Shown: positions 1 to 13,450, counted from the stretch's first letter. The stretch is 64,000 bases of DNA from Taxillus chinensis (GCA_023512835.1 CM042090.1:26265783-26329782); one strand, 5' to 3'. A program made the numbers and translations. The notes: generated by a model not told the origin, from the letters alone.

Positions 1-1290
1 GGTGAAGTTAATGAGGTCTTGTGCCATATGAATACTAGAATGGTGGTAAGTCCATATGAGATTCTTATCGAGGCTTGTAGAGATTAGGATTAGTGGATGA
101 GAACATTATTTAATAAGATTTGACGGAATAATAAGATGACTAATGAACAAAGAAAAACTACCTTCGTACATTTGTATAAAAAAGGTGACATATGGGATTG
201 CTTAAATTATGGAGGAATAAAACTGATAAGCCATATTATAAAGCTATGTGAATGGGTTATTGAGTATGTTGAGATTGCAGAAAATTAATTTGGTTTTATG
301 CTTGGAAGATTTATTATAAAAGTGATTTATATTTTAAAAATACTTATTGAGAGGTTGAGTGGGAAAAAAAAAGCCTATGACAAAGTACCTAGAGTTGTAC
401 TTTAGTGGGTTTTAAAAAAAAAAATTCTTATCAAATATGTAAGTATAATCAAAGATATGTATGAGAAAGTGGTAACAAATGTAAGAACTCGCGGTGGATT
501 AATGGAGAAATTTTCAATTGCAATAGGGGTGCATCAAGATTAGTTTTGAGTACTTTTATCTTTTAATTGTAATGGATGAGGTAATCTAACATATTCATGA
601 AGATATCTTGGGGTGTATGATATTGTTTTAATCAATGGAATCAAATAAAGTGTTAACCAAAAAATTGAAGTTGTGAAGACAAACTTTGCCCGAGGATTTT
701 GATTAAGCAGATCAAAGGTTGAATATATGAAATGTAAGTTTAGAAAAAAAAACATTACCAAGAAACAATTGATGAGTAATAGATATCAATTGTAGAATGT
801 TTTAAGTATTTAGTGTTAATAATTCAAAGCGATATAGAAATTAATGATGATGTCAACTATAAAATCAAAGTTGGCTGACTTATGGAGAAGAGCGTCACTA
901 GTGTTGTGTGAATTTGCCGGTGCTTAAAAAGAAAGTTTTATAGGACGACTTTTAACTCTTTTTTTATATGAAAGAACATGCATTGAAGATTAATGTAAGC
1001 TAAAATGCGAATTTTAAAATAAATGTTTGGTAAAACTAGAATGCACAAGATTAAGAATGAGGATATTTGTAGTGTTGTTGGGTGGCTTAGCTTGAAGATA
1101 AGATAAAATAGAATTGTGTACATCGATTTAGACGTGGGCACTGGATGCATTTGTTAGGAGAGTGAAGAAAATTAACAATAAATAAAGTAAAAAATTAAGA
1201 GAAAGACAAAAAAAATGACTTGAATGACGTTGGTAACAAAGAATATAAAATTAATAGTTTAGAAGGCAAAATAATAGCTAATAAAAATGG
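1..1290 (+). mobile_element. Decayed LINE (non-LTR retrotransposon) reverse transcriptase
   Basis: Conceptual translation on the plus strand, jumping frames, gives the familiar plant LINE polymerase order. A KAYDKVPR-like block lies at about 366-400. A VRTRGGL block and an IGVHQ block follow at about 480-540. LSRSKVEYMKC lies near 700-740, and the downstream DVNYKIKVG, KFYRTT and GKTRMHKIRNEDI blocks run to about 1070. These blocks are typical of the C-terminal half of plant LINE ORF2. Stops and frameshifts occur every few dozen codons, so this is a dead copy. It is cut by the window start. No poly(A) tail or target-site duplication could be fixed. Confidence 0.75.
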
Positions 1291-2572
1291 TTGGAAGAAA
1301 ACAATCCTTATATTCCATCAAATATAAATTTTATGTCTATGTTGGTTCATATAGTAGTTTTTATATTATTGGAATTAAGGTCGGTTGGTTTGGCTTGGTT
1401 TTTGTAAAATTTGGGTAGAGACAATTTCACACTAGCTATTCAAATTCAATGATTTTTCAAAATATGATTTTTTTTAATTTTAAAATGTATATTTTTCATT
1501 AGTATATTCCAAAAAGTAATCAAACGGCGTGCCTTCAAACTGTATCTAATCCATTGCCTGTAGATGACGGAAGTCACTTGAAAGAATTTAGTGCTTCTAT
1601 CCTGTCATTTTCGTCACCAAGCCTGAGTCCTTTTTTTTTCCCCTGAGAATGGAGAATTTATTAGAGAATCATCAAGAAGGTAACAAATTACCCCGAACAT
1701 AATAAATTAGTAACATCTAAATCTTCCATTGGCCTAGGAAAACCACAACAAACAGTTATATTACATAAAAATGTCCATACTTCAACCCCCATTTCTATCC
1801 GATCAAAAATCCATCTATTGCGCCCCTTCCATAAAGCCCCAAAAAATACCAATGGAACTGCTCATATCAAACATCTTTGTTGCCCTCTTGCATGCTACCC
1901 ATTCCAAGCCACAATTTCAGGACCCATTGTACCCAACTGAACCCAAAACACCCCTGAACATCTTTCAGATCTTTCTGGCCATCTTTAACCTGGGCTTTTA
2001 ATTTTCAAGATGCTTCAAAAATATGTTCTTTAACCCCCCTTGGTTGAAAACAAAAGCATTTTAATCTTTCAAATTTCATGGCAGAAAATCTGTGCAACTA
2101 TCTAGGTTGACTCAATTCTGGTGGTTTCATCACAGCCTGGTCGGTTCAAGCAGTATTTATTTTTTTCAGTTTTCAGACATCAAAAGACTTATTCAGTAGG
2201 GCAGTCCGGTTGACACCAAAGGTCATAAAGCTGGGGTTATTATATACCTTTTTTTGTTGTATATTTTCATTATATTAAGTAATTGATCTATACGTTTCTT
2301 TACTCAGTTGTTTTTAATTGTTGTGTGATGTATTGTATGAATTGAATGATAGGGAAACATGGCTATGATAAATAAATAATTATCTTTTTCTATAAGGTCA
2401 AGAAATGGCACTTTGATTGTTTTTATCTTTTAATTGTGTTCCATTACTATTAATGTTGCAATTTTTTTTTATCTTTTCCAATACAGACCGGAAAATGTAG
2501 ATTTTGATTTAGGATATTATAGTTTGCCAGGTATTCAAAAGTTAATATTGACATCATTTTTTTGTCTTCCAG
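1291..2572. other. Non-coding stretch upstream of the first visible kinase exon
   Basis: AT-rich DNA without a recognisable gene. I searched it for the missing first exon of the FEI-like kinase (signal peptide plus an EALL...W..DPDPC cap) and found none. An open frame at 1771-2001 encodes a proline-rich peptide with no family resemblance and is probably chance. The stretch is either promoter or intron 1 of the kinase gene; because the first visible exon starts in mid-codon, intron is more likely. Confidence 0.4.
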
Positions 2573-5500
2573 AATTCTTCCATACCACAGACTGAGTGGA
2601 CCCATATCACCTGCCATTGGGAAGCTTGACCAATTAAAACGTTTGTAAGTATTTTTGCCATCCTCCTTAGAGTTCTTATAATTCAATGTATGTTCAGCTG
2701 ATTGTTATGTAATACACATCACATCTCGCAGAGCCCTTCATAACAACAACCTTTATGGATCGATTCCTGCAGAATTGGGAAATTGCACCGAGTTGCAAGC
2801 TCTGTAAGTACTACCAGTTGTTTCATATTGTACGGCGTGAAGTGCTACGTAGTGATGGTTAGGAGGAAAATGTGTGGGTTGATGATGTGTTGTGGGTGTA
2901 GACACTGTTCTTCACTCTTTTGTTTGGCGTAGACCTTGACCATGTGTAGGTATATAAAGCAAACAAATTAGTATATGGAGAATTATTATGAATTGTGGAA
3001 TGCTGCTATGAATTGTCTATTGATATACACCACATTAATTACATATAATTTAGTTGAGACTGAAAATGATAGTGATTGTATTTTTATTTTTTACTGCCTT
3101 AGGACCTGTTATTGATTCATGTGGATGACAAAGCACAATTTGTTAATAATAATTCTACATGGTGCTTTATTATATTATTTGTGTTTCATTGACTTTAATC
3201 TTACTTATTAAAAGGATCACCGAAGGGCAAACCTTGGTATAACAATAGAGTTATTGCTTTATGACCTTGAGGTAATAACTCTATTGGTTCAAGTCGGAGA
3301 CCGGCCAATTAAATTAATTGTGGGGGAACTCATTTCATATTGGCCCATGTGGCTTGACCCTTTGCTAGATCCCACTATTTGTGGGAGCTTTGTCCACCGG
3401 ATTTGTCCATTTATTACAAAATTTCTAGTAGATCATTGGTTGAGGATATATATTGTATATATTGTTTTTCCACTATGTTGGTCATATGGTGTTGGGTTTT
3501 TTGCTGCAGGTATTTGCAGGCTAACTACTTAAGCGGTTTCATACCAAGTGAAATGGGAAACCTTTCAGCCTTGGAAAAACTGTGAGTTAACGTAATAATT
3601 TTTTGTCCTTTGCATATTGGAACATATCACTATTTGAATATGAAGGATGGGTGATTTTAATGTTGAGTGTTGTACGGTAAGTTGTATAAGCCTGCACCCC
3701 AAAAATGTTTTCAATTTTAAAATTCTCGAACAAATCCAATCAAGGCAATAGACTATGTATGAGTTGAGTTTTCATGACCAAATTCTCTAGTATATTTGGC
3801 CATCCAAATATGTTTTTTGAGAAAATTTAAAAGTAAACAATTTAATTTTACTGATAAAAAATTAAAAATTTCAATATGATGGCTCTCAAATAATTGATTG
3901 AAAATTAAGCAGAAATCTATTGTGGGGATTCTTTCCTACTTAGAAACCTTATCCCTAAATTTGACTTGAAAATGAGAAGGGAGTTCCCTGACATTGTAAC
4001 TATGACAATATCTTGTGCTTGATCTATTCCAAGTGGCACAAACACCTTGAAACTAACCCTTTTCCTTTCACCAAAGGTTCAATTTGTCTTTCACTTAAAC
4101 TATGTCCTTAGCATCTCTGTTGGCTACAATAGGCCCATTCTTCACTATAGGCTCTCCAATTGGGTGTCTTCTTGTTCTGGGTACGTTAAAATTTACATAG
4201 AAGACCATGGTTCGCAATATCGGACGAGATGTCTGTATCTCGGCCATTTCAACCAGGTATCGCAAGGTCGCGATACGGGATCCAGGAACGAGATGGCGAA
4301 AGGGTCGAACACGTTCATCTCGGTCGGATTTTCGTCCGATACGCCACGTCTCGTCCCGATACAGTAGACTTGTTGTGTTTCGGACGATATTTCGGCATCG
4401 ACTCACGAGCCGCCGACGCGTCCAACGTTGTCGTTGACGTCTGTCCATCCCACAAGCCGTCGCCAATCCGAACGTATAGTAGGTGGTGTCATGTCTTGAC
4501 GCTTGAGAGGGAGTTGTGTGAGTGACTGCGCATTAGGGAGTATGCGCTGTATTTTCTTTTTGTTTTTTTCCCCCACGAGTTTGCTTTAACTTATTTATTT
4601 ATTAAACTATGATTTCATTTATAGTAGGTATGAATAATTAATTTATATATTAATTATTAAAATATTAATTGATAATTAATATATTTATTGATAGCTAACT
4701 ATATATATAAATTATTAAGTATACCTTAAGTAGATATAAAAAATTAATAATTATTATAAGATTAATTTGTAATTATAATCTTATAGAAATAATTACTAAT
4801 ACATGAAATAATATAATTTATAGTAATTAGTTTTAATTATTAATAATGATAAATGTACTAAAAATATATTTACTAATATTATTAGTTAAATGTCAATAAA
4901 AATTTCATGTGCTATAATATAAATCATAAAAATATAATAATATAGTTATTTTAATACTTTAATAATACGCTAATGCTATTTTTAATATAATAACTCATAT
5001 TATGTTATCTAAATCACATATTCATATTATTTAATGATTCAAATGTGATTATCTTATTTTTTTTAATTTTTCTATGATTTTTAAAAAATTAATTAAACAT
5101 TATTTCATGCATAAAGTTGTATCTCGCTCAAGATGCAACGCGACGTCCGCGACCGCGACGCGATGACTACTGCGACCGCGACCGTGATGCTATTTTATTG
5201 TTTTTACCCCTCCGAAACTAACTCATAAACCACACTCCACATTCTAGTTAGGCTAGTGCAAGTGCGATGAAAATTCGTGTGATTGTTCTCCTTTGTTCTT
5301 GCACAATGGCATCGGCGCTCACTACCAAAATACCGCTCTTTGGAAATTGTCAAAGCTCAAGTTCTTTCCCAAAACTGCTTTCCAAGTGAAAAATGCCAAC
5401 TTAGGAGGGGACTTTAGGTTTTGAATTCCTGAGCCACCAATGTGCGTTGATCAACGGATTCGATCCCACTGTACTATTTGGAAATAGCTGCTAACATTTT

Positions 5501-8500
5501 CTAGCCACGGTATCTGGCTGTCCCTCTATAATGATGCAGATATACAAGTCCTTGAAGAATAACGAAAACTCGACAACCTCCTTATCGAAAGCCAAACTGA
5601 ACAGCCCCAGAAACATGTCCTGAAAAGATCTCCACTCACCCCACACATTGTGCCAAAAGGAAATGGTGGACTTGATGGCTAGCTTCCAAGGTTCACAATT
5701 GAGGAATCGATCCCAATTAGATCGCATAGACTTCCAAGGGCCCATCATGTGCCTTTGTTTTGAAGCCTTCGAGATCCACCCAAAGTGGCCAACCCCATAG
5801 ATAGCACCAATTACCCCCCCTCCATGGACTCACATTCCACCATGAACTGCGACTTCCATTTAGCAAGCAAGGCTTCATTGATCCTTTGTCTTCCCAGTAA
5901 TATTCTGCTGAACATCACTCCACTTGATATATATATATGTGTGTGTTTATGTGTGTGTTGCTCAAGTTAAATGTTTATGAAATTTTAGAAAACTAAGAAA
6001 ATTGATAAGATTGTAAGCAATTAAGAATGATTGTAAAAATATTTTAAAAAATAAGAGTTCATGTACTGATACAAAAATATGACGTTGTATTAAAAAAACT
6101 ATTTTTTTCATTATGTATGATAAAAATATGTTTATTGTATTAATCAATGTTGTGGATAATTGTCTTTTACTTGTTGAACTCAGGTGGTAGGATGACTGCA
6201 TAAAGCATCAAAATTAATAACCTGTAGTGTTGAAATTATGAATTTTGATTATAACAGCTTCCAAAATCAATTCAAATATATTATAAATCCTTTTGTAAGG
6301 TTGGCATTTGCCCCTTCGTTTGGAAGTTGCACTCCTTGAGTCCTTGTCCTCCATGACATGTTCTCTGTAAATAATATTACTATGACATAAAAAGTGCTGT
6401 GGCATGCTGTATTTCTGAACTGCTGTTGTGGTCACAACACACAAGCAGAAATGGATAATCCCAGACATGCTTAATCAGGTGTTATAAAAAGAAGGTGCAT
6501 TATGTCATCTGTATTTGTTTCTTTCAGTTTCTCACGGCTAGTTTCACAGGGACGTTTCGAGCAACTCTCTCAGTGGATCCATCCCCTCATCACTTGGGAT
6601 GTTGGACCAGCTCTCATTTTTGTGGGTAGCCAGACTTTATTTTGATTAATTTGTTCGACATGGTGAATCTAATTTTCTAATTAACATCTTGTGTAATTGT
6701 TTTGCAGAAATGTGTCAACAAACTTTCTTTCTGGACCTATACCCATAGATGGCACTCTTGCCAAGTTCAATGAAAATTCGTAAGTAAATTGATTTTTGTT
6801 TATGGTCAACTCGGAGCAATATCATGGACATTTTCCTCAAAGTTGTCATCTATCTTTAACTGATTTGTGTCAACAGTATTTGAGTGTATATTTTATCCTC
6901 TTTGGCAGAAATATATTTAGTGACAATCGTAAGCACATTCACCACAATTAAATGTATGCAAGTCATTGGTTCAAAGTATATTGGCTTTTATTAATCCACA
7001 TGGTCCAGCGCGACATATTATACAGAGAAAACATCTAAAACAATACAGAAGAAACAGTGATGGCCTAATTGATCCTCAATCCTATATTATTTTATTTTGA
7101 TTTCTAGATTATTTTCTATTGCTCAAGTCACCCTGAAGCTTAATAATATCTGGAATTTATGGATTTGCTGGGTTGTTGACATGCAGATAATGTGCCTTAG
7201 GTTTCAAAGCGTTGAAGTAAACTAAAAAAGGTTGAAGTAAACGTCCAATAAAGCGCTCTCAAAGTGCACTGTAACTAAAATTAATATAAACTCCAAGAAA
7301 ATGACAAATGTTAAATAACTTTATAATTTTATTACATTACCGAGCAAAGTTTTAAACAATAATATCGATTTATCTATCAAGAGAAGTTACTCTTAATCGT
7401 TTATTATAATTAAGACCAAGATGGTGGAGAGCAGATCCGGCCGTTGAGATTTGAGAGGACAGCTGCTGTGAATTACCACAATTGAGGGAGCACGGAAATC
7501 ATGAATGCTCGTCTCTGTTTCAGTTAGCATTGCCGTTTCTGTTGACCTTGCTGTTTGCTGCAGTTGCCTGATCGCCATTGACCTTCGTGGAGAAGATGAG
7601 GGAGGCTAACCTGATGCAGGCTTCTTCTTCCTTTCATTTTTTTTCTTACCACATTTAAAATGGCGATGTTTTACATGTGGGCCAGCTTTTTGATCAAAAT
7701 TGTCGAAGGGAAGGTTTTGCCAACTTGTTTTATGAAGATTCCAAGGCAATGCTAATCTCCCAAAAGCGTTTGCTTTTCTAAAATTTTTAAAGCACAGCGA
7801 AATAAAGTGTTGGGATCGCACGAGGTGAAAACTATGTAATGTGCATGTCAAAACCTATCTTCTTGTTAGTCTTGTATTTATGCTGTGATTCCTGATATTT
7901 AAATCTCATGACTTGCTACTAGTTAAGGTGGACTATAAGGGAACTTGATAATTGAAAGCCAAAGAAGGTTATTTTCCTATTTTGATGTTGACATATTGCC
8001 TTGTTGTAGCTTTGTTGGAAATCGTGGTTTGTGTGGAAATCAAATGAACATGGCGTGCAAAGATGCTGATGGAACTGGTACAAACTCTATACCCCCCTCA
8101 GGTAGACCTTCATAACATTGTATTTTTCACTAATTGGTACACCATCTCCTATTCCTCTGATGTGTTGTTATAAGAAGCTCAATAGTGTTTGTTTTGATAA
8201 TTGGTAAGCCGAATAATCTTATGATAAGACCAGAAGGTCTATGAGCTCCTCATATTTACTATGCTTCTCGGTGTTTGTATCATTCCTTATACTTCATTAT
8301 ATTGACATAATACAATTATTTTTTCTTGGTTTCATAGCCCAAGAGCAAGACGGGAAGAAAAAGTACTCGGGCCGGCTTTTTGTAAGTGCATCAGCAACAG
8401 TTGGTGCCCTACTTCTGATAGCTCTTATGTGTTTCTGGGGATGCTTTCTTTATAAGAAATTTGGTAAAAATGACAGTAAAGGTCTTGCGATTGATGTTAG

Positions 8501-11500
8501 CGGAGGTGCTGTACTGATTAATAGCATGACAGCTCCTTTTCATTCATTATATCTTTTATTTAAGTTGTAAAGTTAAACCAACATTTCTCTTGTTACTTTA
8601 GGTGCTTCATTTGTGATGTTTCATGGAGATCTACCATACTCCTCAAAAGATATCATTAAGAAATTGGAGATTTTAAATGATGAGCACATAATTGGTTCTG
8701 GGGGGTTCGGGACAGTATACAAGCTTGCAATGGATGATGGCAATGTATTTGCCTTAAAAAGAATTCTAAAGATGAATGAGGGTTTTGATCGTTTTTTCGA
8801 GAGGGAACTTGAAATTCTTGGAAGCATCAAACATCGTTACTTGGTTAATTTGCGAGGATATTGCAATTCTTCTATGTCAAAGTTGCTAATATATGATTTC
8901 TTACCCGGTGGCAACCTAGATGAAGTTCTTCACGGTAACATCCTTATATATTGTTTGGTTATTTGTGGCATGGGTCTTTATTGACATATGTAGAAATAAC
9001 ATCTTGAAATATTGTAAAGCCATGACTGGGGGTTGGCATTTATATTTCATGACAAGCTAGGGCTTTAAAGGGAGCCCAACATATGAATGTTACGTTCTAG
9101 TTCATTATTTCCATAGATTGCAATATTGATAACTTTCAAAATTATGCATTACGAGGTTCTGTGTTGCCAGGGCTGGGGATGTGATGAATTTATTTTGATG
9201 GTACAAGTTTCATATGTATTGTTTTGCATGTGGTCCAGTTTGCTATTCATCCGGCTTCTGTATAATTTTCAAAAAGAATGGTAGTTTTAGTTGAGTCCTG
9301 TCTTCAATTTGATTTTGGAATGAAGTTATAGTAGAAAAGTGGGTGATGATCTTTTAAAATAATAAATATGGTTTTGCTGTGATACTTGTTTTATGAGTCA
9401 CTGGGATGATAGGCAACCTTGATTAGGTTTTCTTTTGTTTCTTGTATTGATTTAAGTATTTTCTCTATTGATTAAAATTCCTGTTCATACCTCATGCCTT
9501 GTTTTAGCTAGCATACGTGTATTTTTCAAATCTGCGAGTTTTTGTGGCCTCAACTTTCATAAATGCAGTATGATTTGTGTACAAGCAGCTTCTGTATGGT
9601 TTTGTTTCAGAACTGCATCTGTATAAATCTTAGCTCTTTCCTTTAGTGATGGAAAAATGCATTCTGCAAGTTGTTGGCTAGACTAACTTTATTTTTTGAA
9701 ATTAAGGTTGAGCAATTTTGGCTTTTGCAGAAAAATCTGAGCAACTGGAATGGGATGCACGCCTTAATATTATTATGGGGGCTGCCAAAGGACTAGCCTA
9801 CTTGCATCATGATTGTTCCCCCAGGATTATACACCGTGACATAAAGTCAAGCAATATCTTGCTCGATGGGAATTTGGAGGCTCGAGTCTCTGATTTTGGA
9901 CTTGCCAAGTTGTTGGAGGATGAGGAATCTCATATTACGACCATTGTTGCGGGTACATTTGGTTATTTGGCTCCAGGTGAGCAAAAAATTCCTCAGAAAT
10001 GTCTGGGTTTATAACTGATCCTTAATTGGCCGTAGTGTTGAAGAATTACTAATACATTTGATTCCAATTTTTTTGTTGGCATCAGCTTTGGTAAACCAGT
10101 ATGGGTTTTAACATGGCCCACAAAATGTTATAAGCACCAACAACAAGCTGAATGATTCATTGACTAATAAATTATTAAGTTTTCTGCAATTATTTCTTAT
10201 GTTATTTTGCTAAAACATCCTGCTGTTCAACAATAAAGAATAAACTAATATTGCTAAATTGAACAATTATCTTTAAAATGAATTGTCTATTTAGCTTATC
10301 CTTCAACACACAGGATGGTATGGCTTTCATTTCCTTTTTGCTGCACAGAGAAATTGATTTGTTTATATTCAAATCTTGTAACTTGGTAAAGTTATATGCC
10401 TATAACTATGCCGGCCTTTTTTTATAGTTTTCTTTTGTCGATTTTGTGAAGCTACACTATAATATTGACTGATAAAAACATGCAGTAATATTCTAATCAT
10501 AAATCTTCATGCGTGCATCTACAGAGTATATGCAGAGTGGTAGAGCAACAGAAAAGTCTGATGTTTACAGTTTTGGGGTTCTGGTGCTTGAGGCTTTGAG
10601 TGGGAAGCGGCCCACTGATGCATCCTTCATTGAGAAGGGCCTCAACATTGTTGGTTGGGTATGGTCTTTTTCATAACATATTATCACTTTTACCAAGAGC
10701 TTAAAACTATGCTGCTGCCATAGAATTGAGCTTGCTAGGCAATGAGAATGATAATTTTATCATTTCATTGTTATTGTATTTTTTGCCTATTGCCCTTTAG
10801 TTTTTGCGTGATTTTTCTTTTGTGCTAACATACAACCCATGCATTTCACTGCTGTAAATGTCATGCTTTTTACATTTCCATGCCATGTGCAGTTTTTTTA
10901 AAATATGTTTTAATTTATATATTTTCCCCATTTTCCCTTTTCATATCTGCCTAACGGTGGATATAAGCTTGTGTTCCTTATGTGTGTTTTTATTTTGTAT
11001 AACTCTGAATTTGATGCAAGATACATCTATGATGCTCCATAATAACATTATTTGCCACGGAAGTAACGGAAGTTCTTTTAAGTACAGTCCCGCGAGACTA
11101 GCATGGTGGGTTCAAACCTAGAAGATAAGTCATAGAGAAAAGGCGTGAGGTGGGTTTGAGGGATCAATTTTCACAATGCAAAATTGCTGAACTTGAAGAG
11201 GAACAATTGATGGTCTATAACATCGTTATTAGCCTCATGCGTTATCTTCTAGGAGACCATTTTTTAAATCCTTCTAAAAACAACAGCCATGTAACACTTT
11301 CTTACAACTCCATGAGCCATTTCTCTATGACTTATCTTCTAGGAGACCATTTTTTTAAATCCTCCTAAAAACAACAGCAATGTAACACTTTCTTACAACT
11401 CCACGAGCCATTTCTCTATGACTTATCTTCTAGGAGACCATTTTTTTAATCCTTCTAAAAACAACATCCTTGCAACACTTTCTTACAAGTCCATTCTCCT

Positions 11501-12223
11501 TCTGAGATTCATGTCATTTTGTTATGCATTGGATATGTGTGACATTTGATATTATTAGGTTTATTGAAGATATGAAACATTTTGTTGAATATTCTCTTTT
11601 TCTATTTATTTCGGTATCTATATTGTTGAGTTTTCCCCTATGGTAATTATTGTACTCTGTAAATCCTAAGTTACACATTATTTTTTGAGTGTCCAGAATC
11701 TCTAGCAGAACTGCTTAGAGGTGTCAGCAAAATTCTGGTGCCACTAATGGTGGCATCTGGTGCCCCTTCACTATTTTGTGAACTAATTCCTTCTCATTTT
11801 CACTTGAGCGGGAGAATATTAGCATATACTCTAGTGACTCATAATTTCTAGGGGAGGATAGAAGGGAAAATGAACAAAGATGAAGCCAGAGTATGAGAGG
11901 AATCCGATGTAGTGCAGGCGCCATTCATTGCATTTTGTGGCCAAATCATTTGAAACCGAAATTAATGCCTTTCTTTTTCCTTTTATTTATTTTTATTGTT
12001 GCAGATGAATTTTCTTGCTACAGAGAATAGGCAAACAGAGATTGTTGATCCCAACTGTGAAGGGGTGCAGGCAGAAAGCCTAGACTCCTTGATCTCAATT
12101 GCCATTCAGTGTGTGTCTTCTTCTCCAGAGGATCGGCCCACCATGCATAGGGTCGTCCAGGTGCTTGAGTCTGAGGTGATGACTCCCTGCCCCAGTGACT
12201 TCTATGACTCAAACTCGGACTAA
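2573..12223 (+). CDS. FEI1/FEI2-like LRR receptor-like serine/threonine kinase (5' end missing)
   Basis: Exons: 2573-2644, 2732-2803, 3510-3581, 6550-6621, 6708-6779, 8010-8101, 8338-8505, 8602-8934, 9731-9976, 10525-10658, 12005-12223; all phases agree and give about 516 residues. The first five exons are each exactly 72 nt, the one-exon-per-repeat pattern of plant LRRs (LxxNxLxGxIPxxxGxL). Exon 8010-8101 holds the GNxxLCG cap. Exon 8338-8505 holds the transmembrane helix ([19 protein letters not shown]). The kinase domain has an intact glycine loop (GSGGFGTV), FALKR lysine, [14 protein letters not shown] and [10 protein letters not shown], and the protein ends in [17 protein letters not shown] kinases act at the plasma membrane in cell-wall and ACC-linked growth signalling (family knowledge). 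Roughly 75 N-terminal residues, including the signal peptide, are upstream or lost. Introns carry several transposon fragments. Confidence 0.93.
3214..3415 (+). mobile_element. Au-like tRNA-derived SINE in kinase intron
   Basis: The order matches plant Au-type SINEs as I remember them: an ACCGAAGGGCAAACCTTGGT start, a TATGACCTTGAGGT block, a B-box GGTTCAAGTC at 3286-3295, and a 3' half with TGTGGGAGCTTTGTCCACCGG. It lies in the intron between the second and third visible LRR exons. The copy is diverged. A 13-bp perfect inverted repeat (3243-3255 with 3274-3286) overlaps the promoter region and is not part of the usual SINE as I know it. Confidence 0.6.
4206..5195. mobile_element. CpG-rich, TE-like insertion in kinase intron
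   Basis: Two blocks (about 4206-4545 and 5115-5195) are rich in CpG (TCGCGATACGG, GCGACCGCGACGCGATG). They flank an extremely AT-rich core and lie in a 2968-bp intron that is otherwise CpG-poor. Overlapping open frames on both strands at 4095-4525 are arginine-rich, as expected from CpG-rich non-coding DNA rather than genes. I suspect a non-autonomous DNA transposon, but could not find matching terminal inverted repeats or a target-site duplication. Confidence 0.35.
5320..5895 (-). mobile_element. LINE ORF2 C-terminal fragment (zf-RVT region)
   Basis: Minus-strand frame 5491-5748 contains [10 protein letters not shown] and [12 protein letters not shown]. This matches the F.HDVWCGE...FP.LFSLA.NKEA pattern just upstream of the zinc-binding reverse transcriptase domain at the C-terminus of plant L1-clade LINE ORF2. 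Flanking minus-strand sequence also resembles this region in other frames. It is an antisense intronic remnant in the kinase gene, with stops and frameshifts. Confidence 0.6.
11240..11492 (+). repeat. Tandem repeat, about 90-bp unit, 2.8 copies
   Basis: The block TTATCTTCTAGGAGACCATT recurs at about 11242, 11332 and 11423, followed each time by CTAAAAACAACA and CACTTTCTTACAA. Units differ at a few positions. It lies inside the last intron of the kinase gene. Confidence 0.9.
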
Positions 12224-12991
12224 ATGCCCTCGGGAGAAGTTGATTGTTTGTTCACTACGAGCTCTAGCCCAAATGTATGAAGCAGTGAATAAGATTCAGT
12301 TTGCAAATGACGACTGCCTTTCACTTTGCCAATGATTGTGGCTGATTATCCTCAATAGCAATTCATTATCCGTCATGTACATTCATTTAACGGGGACAGA
12401 TTGCCAACCCCTACGGATGGTGCCTTGCATTGTGCGTGGATGCTCCTTCGTGGCCTGCTTCAACACAAGCAAGGAACTTTCAGTTGTGGTACTAGTCATT
12501 CATTCTTCTTTTTCTTGTACATTTTCGATTGGTATATTTGTTTATCTTCCTTTTCTTCATATATATTTTTTTAAAGTTGTAGTTCTTGACATTTTCTCTT
12601 AATTTTTAAGTGTATATTATATAGTTTGCCCCAGTTTTGTAAAATAAGTTTGGTCGCAAGAGTCGGGCAGCCTCCCTGGTGTGGAATATGGCAAGTAGGC
12701 AGTCAACTTTGGCTTTACTATTCATTATTAACTGTCCTCATTCGTTGTGCTGTCGGCTGTGGTATTTTTGACTACGTTCTTACTTTTATTCCGGGTACAA
12801 TATAAATTGTCATTATTACCATTCGAACGAATATTAAATTTCCCTTAATATTGGTAAGCATATATAAAGCTATATTAATTTTGGGAAATTAAATGCATTC
12901 AGCCGCCCATTGTTCGATCCGGATTCTTTGAAATGAGATGGCCATATTGATGCTTTGTTTGATCGATTGGATGAATATTTATTTATATCCG

Positions 12992-13080
12992 TTAATCCAT
13001 ATCCCCAAATTTCTCTAGTGAAGATTATGAAAAGATGTAGGTACCTATATAGTCACTCAAATTTTGGGGATATGGATTAA
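12992..13080. repeat. Inverted repeat (hairpin) downstream of kinase gene
   Basis: The left arm (12992-13012, TTAATCCATATCCCCAAATT and one more T) pairs with the right arm (13059-13080, ending GGGGATATGGATTAA). There is one extra base in the right arm and a loop of about 46 nt. It could be a tiny MITE or a 3'-UTR stem. Confidence 0.8.
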
Positions 13081-13450
13081 GATAGCAACTCAGACACAAG
13101 AATCCAACCAAAGTTGAAGAAATGCTCTCCCATCCCGTCCACTTTTTTGCCTTCTTTGAAGCATTGCTCCAATAACAGTAAAAGGATGTTTTTGGGGGGA
13201 ACTATTTACAGTCCCTGCTGCTATTGAATGATCAATTTATGATCTTCTATCACAATCGCGTAGAGTTTAGGTATGTTTGGTGCAAATTTTAGTTTTTGTA
13301 TTTTGTTAGAATTCATCTTGATTTATAATCTGAAAATATTTTTCGGGAAAAAAATGTATTTCAAAACGGAATATTTTTAAAATTAAGTTTTATAAAAAAT
13401 AAAAAATTTACATATAATATTATGAATTCAAGTAATAAAATAGATTAAAA

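Noticed and set aside
1771..2001. Open frame of 76 codons ahead of the kinase exons
   Set aside because: No signal peptide or LRR cap pattern and no splice-compatible link to 2573; probably chance.
4095..4525. Overlapping arginine-rich open frames on both strands
   Set aside because: Open in several frames at once because CpG-rich DNA has few stops; no domain, inside an intron.
7393..7851. Two minus-strand open frames in a kinase intron, one lysine-rich
   Set aside because: Resemble no family I know and have no promoter or splice support.
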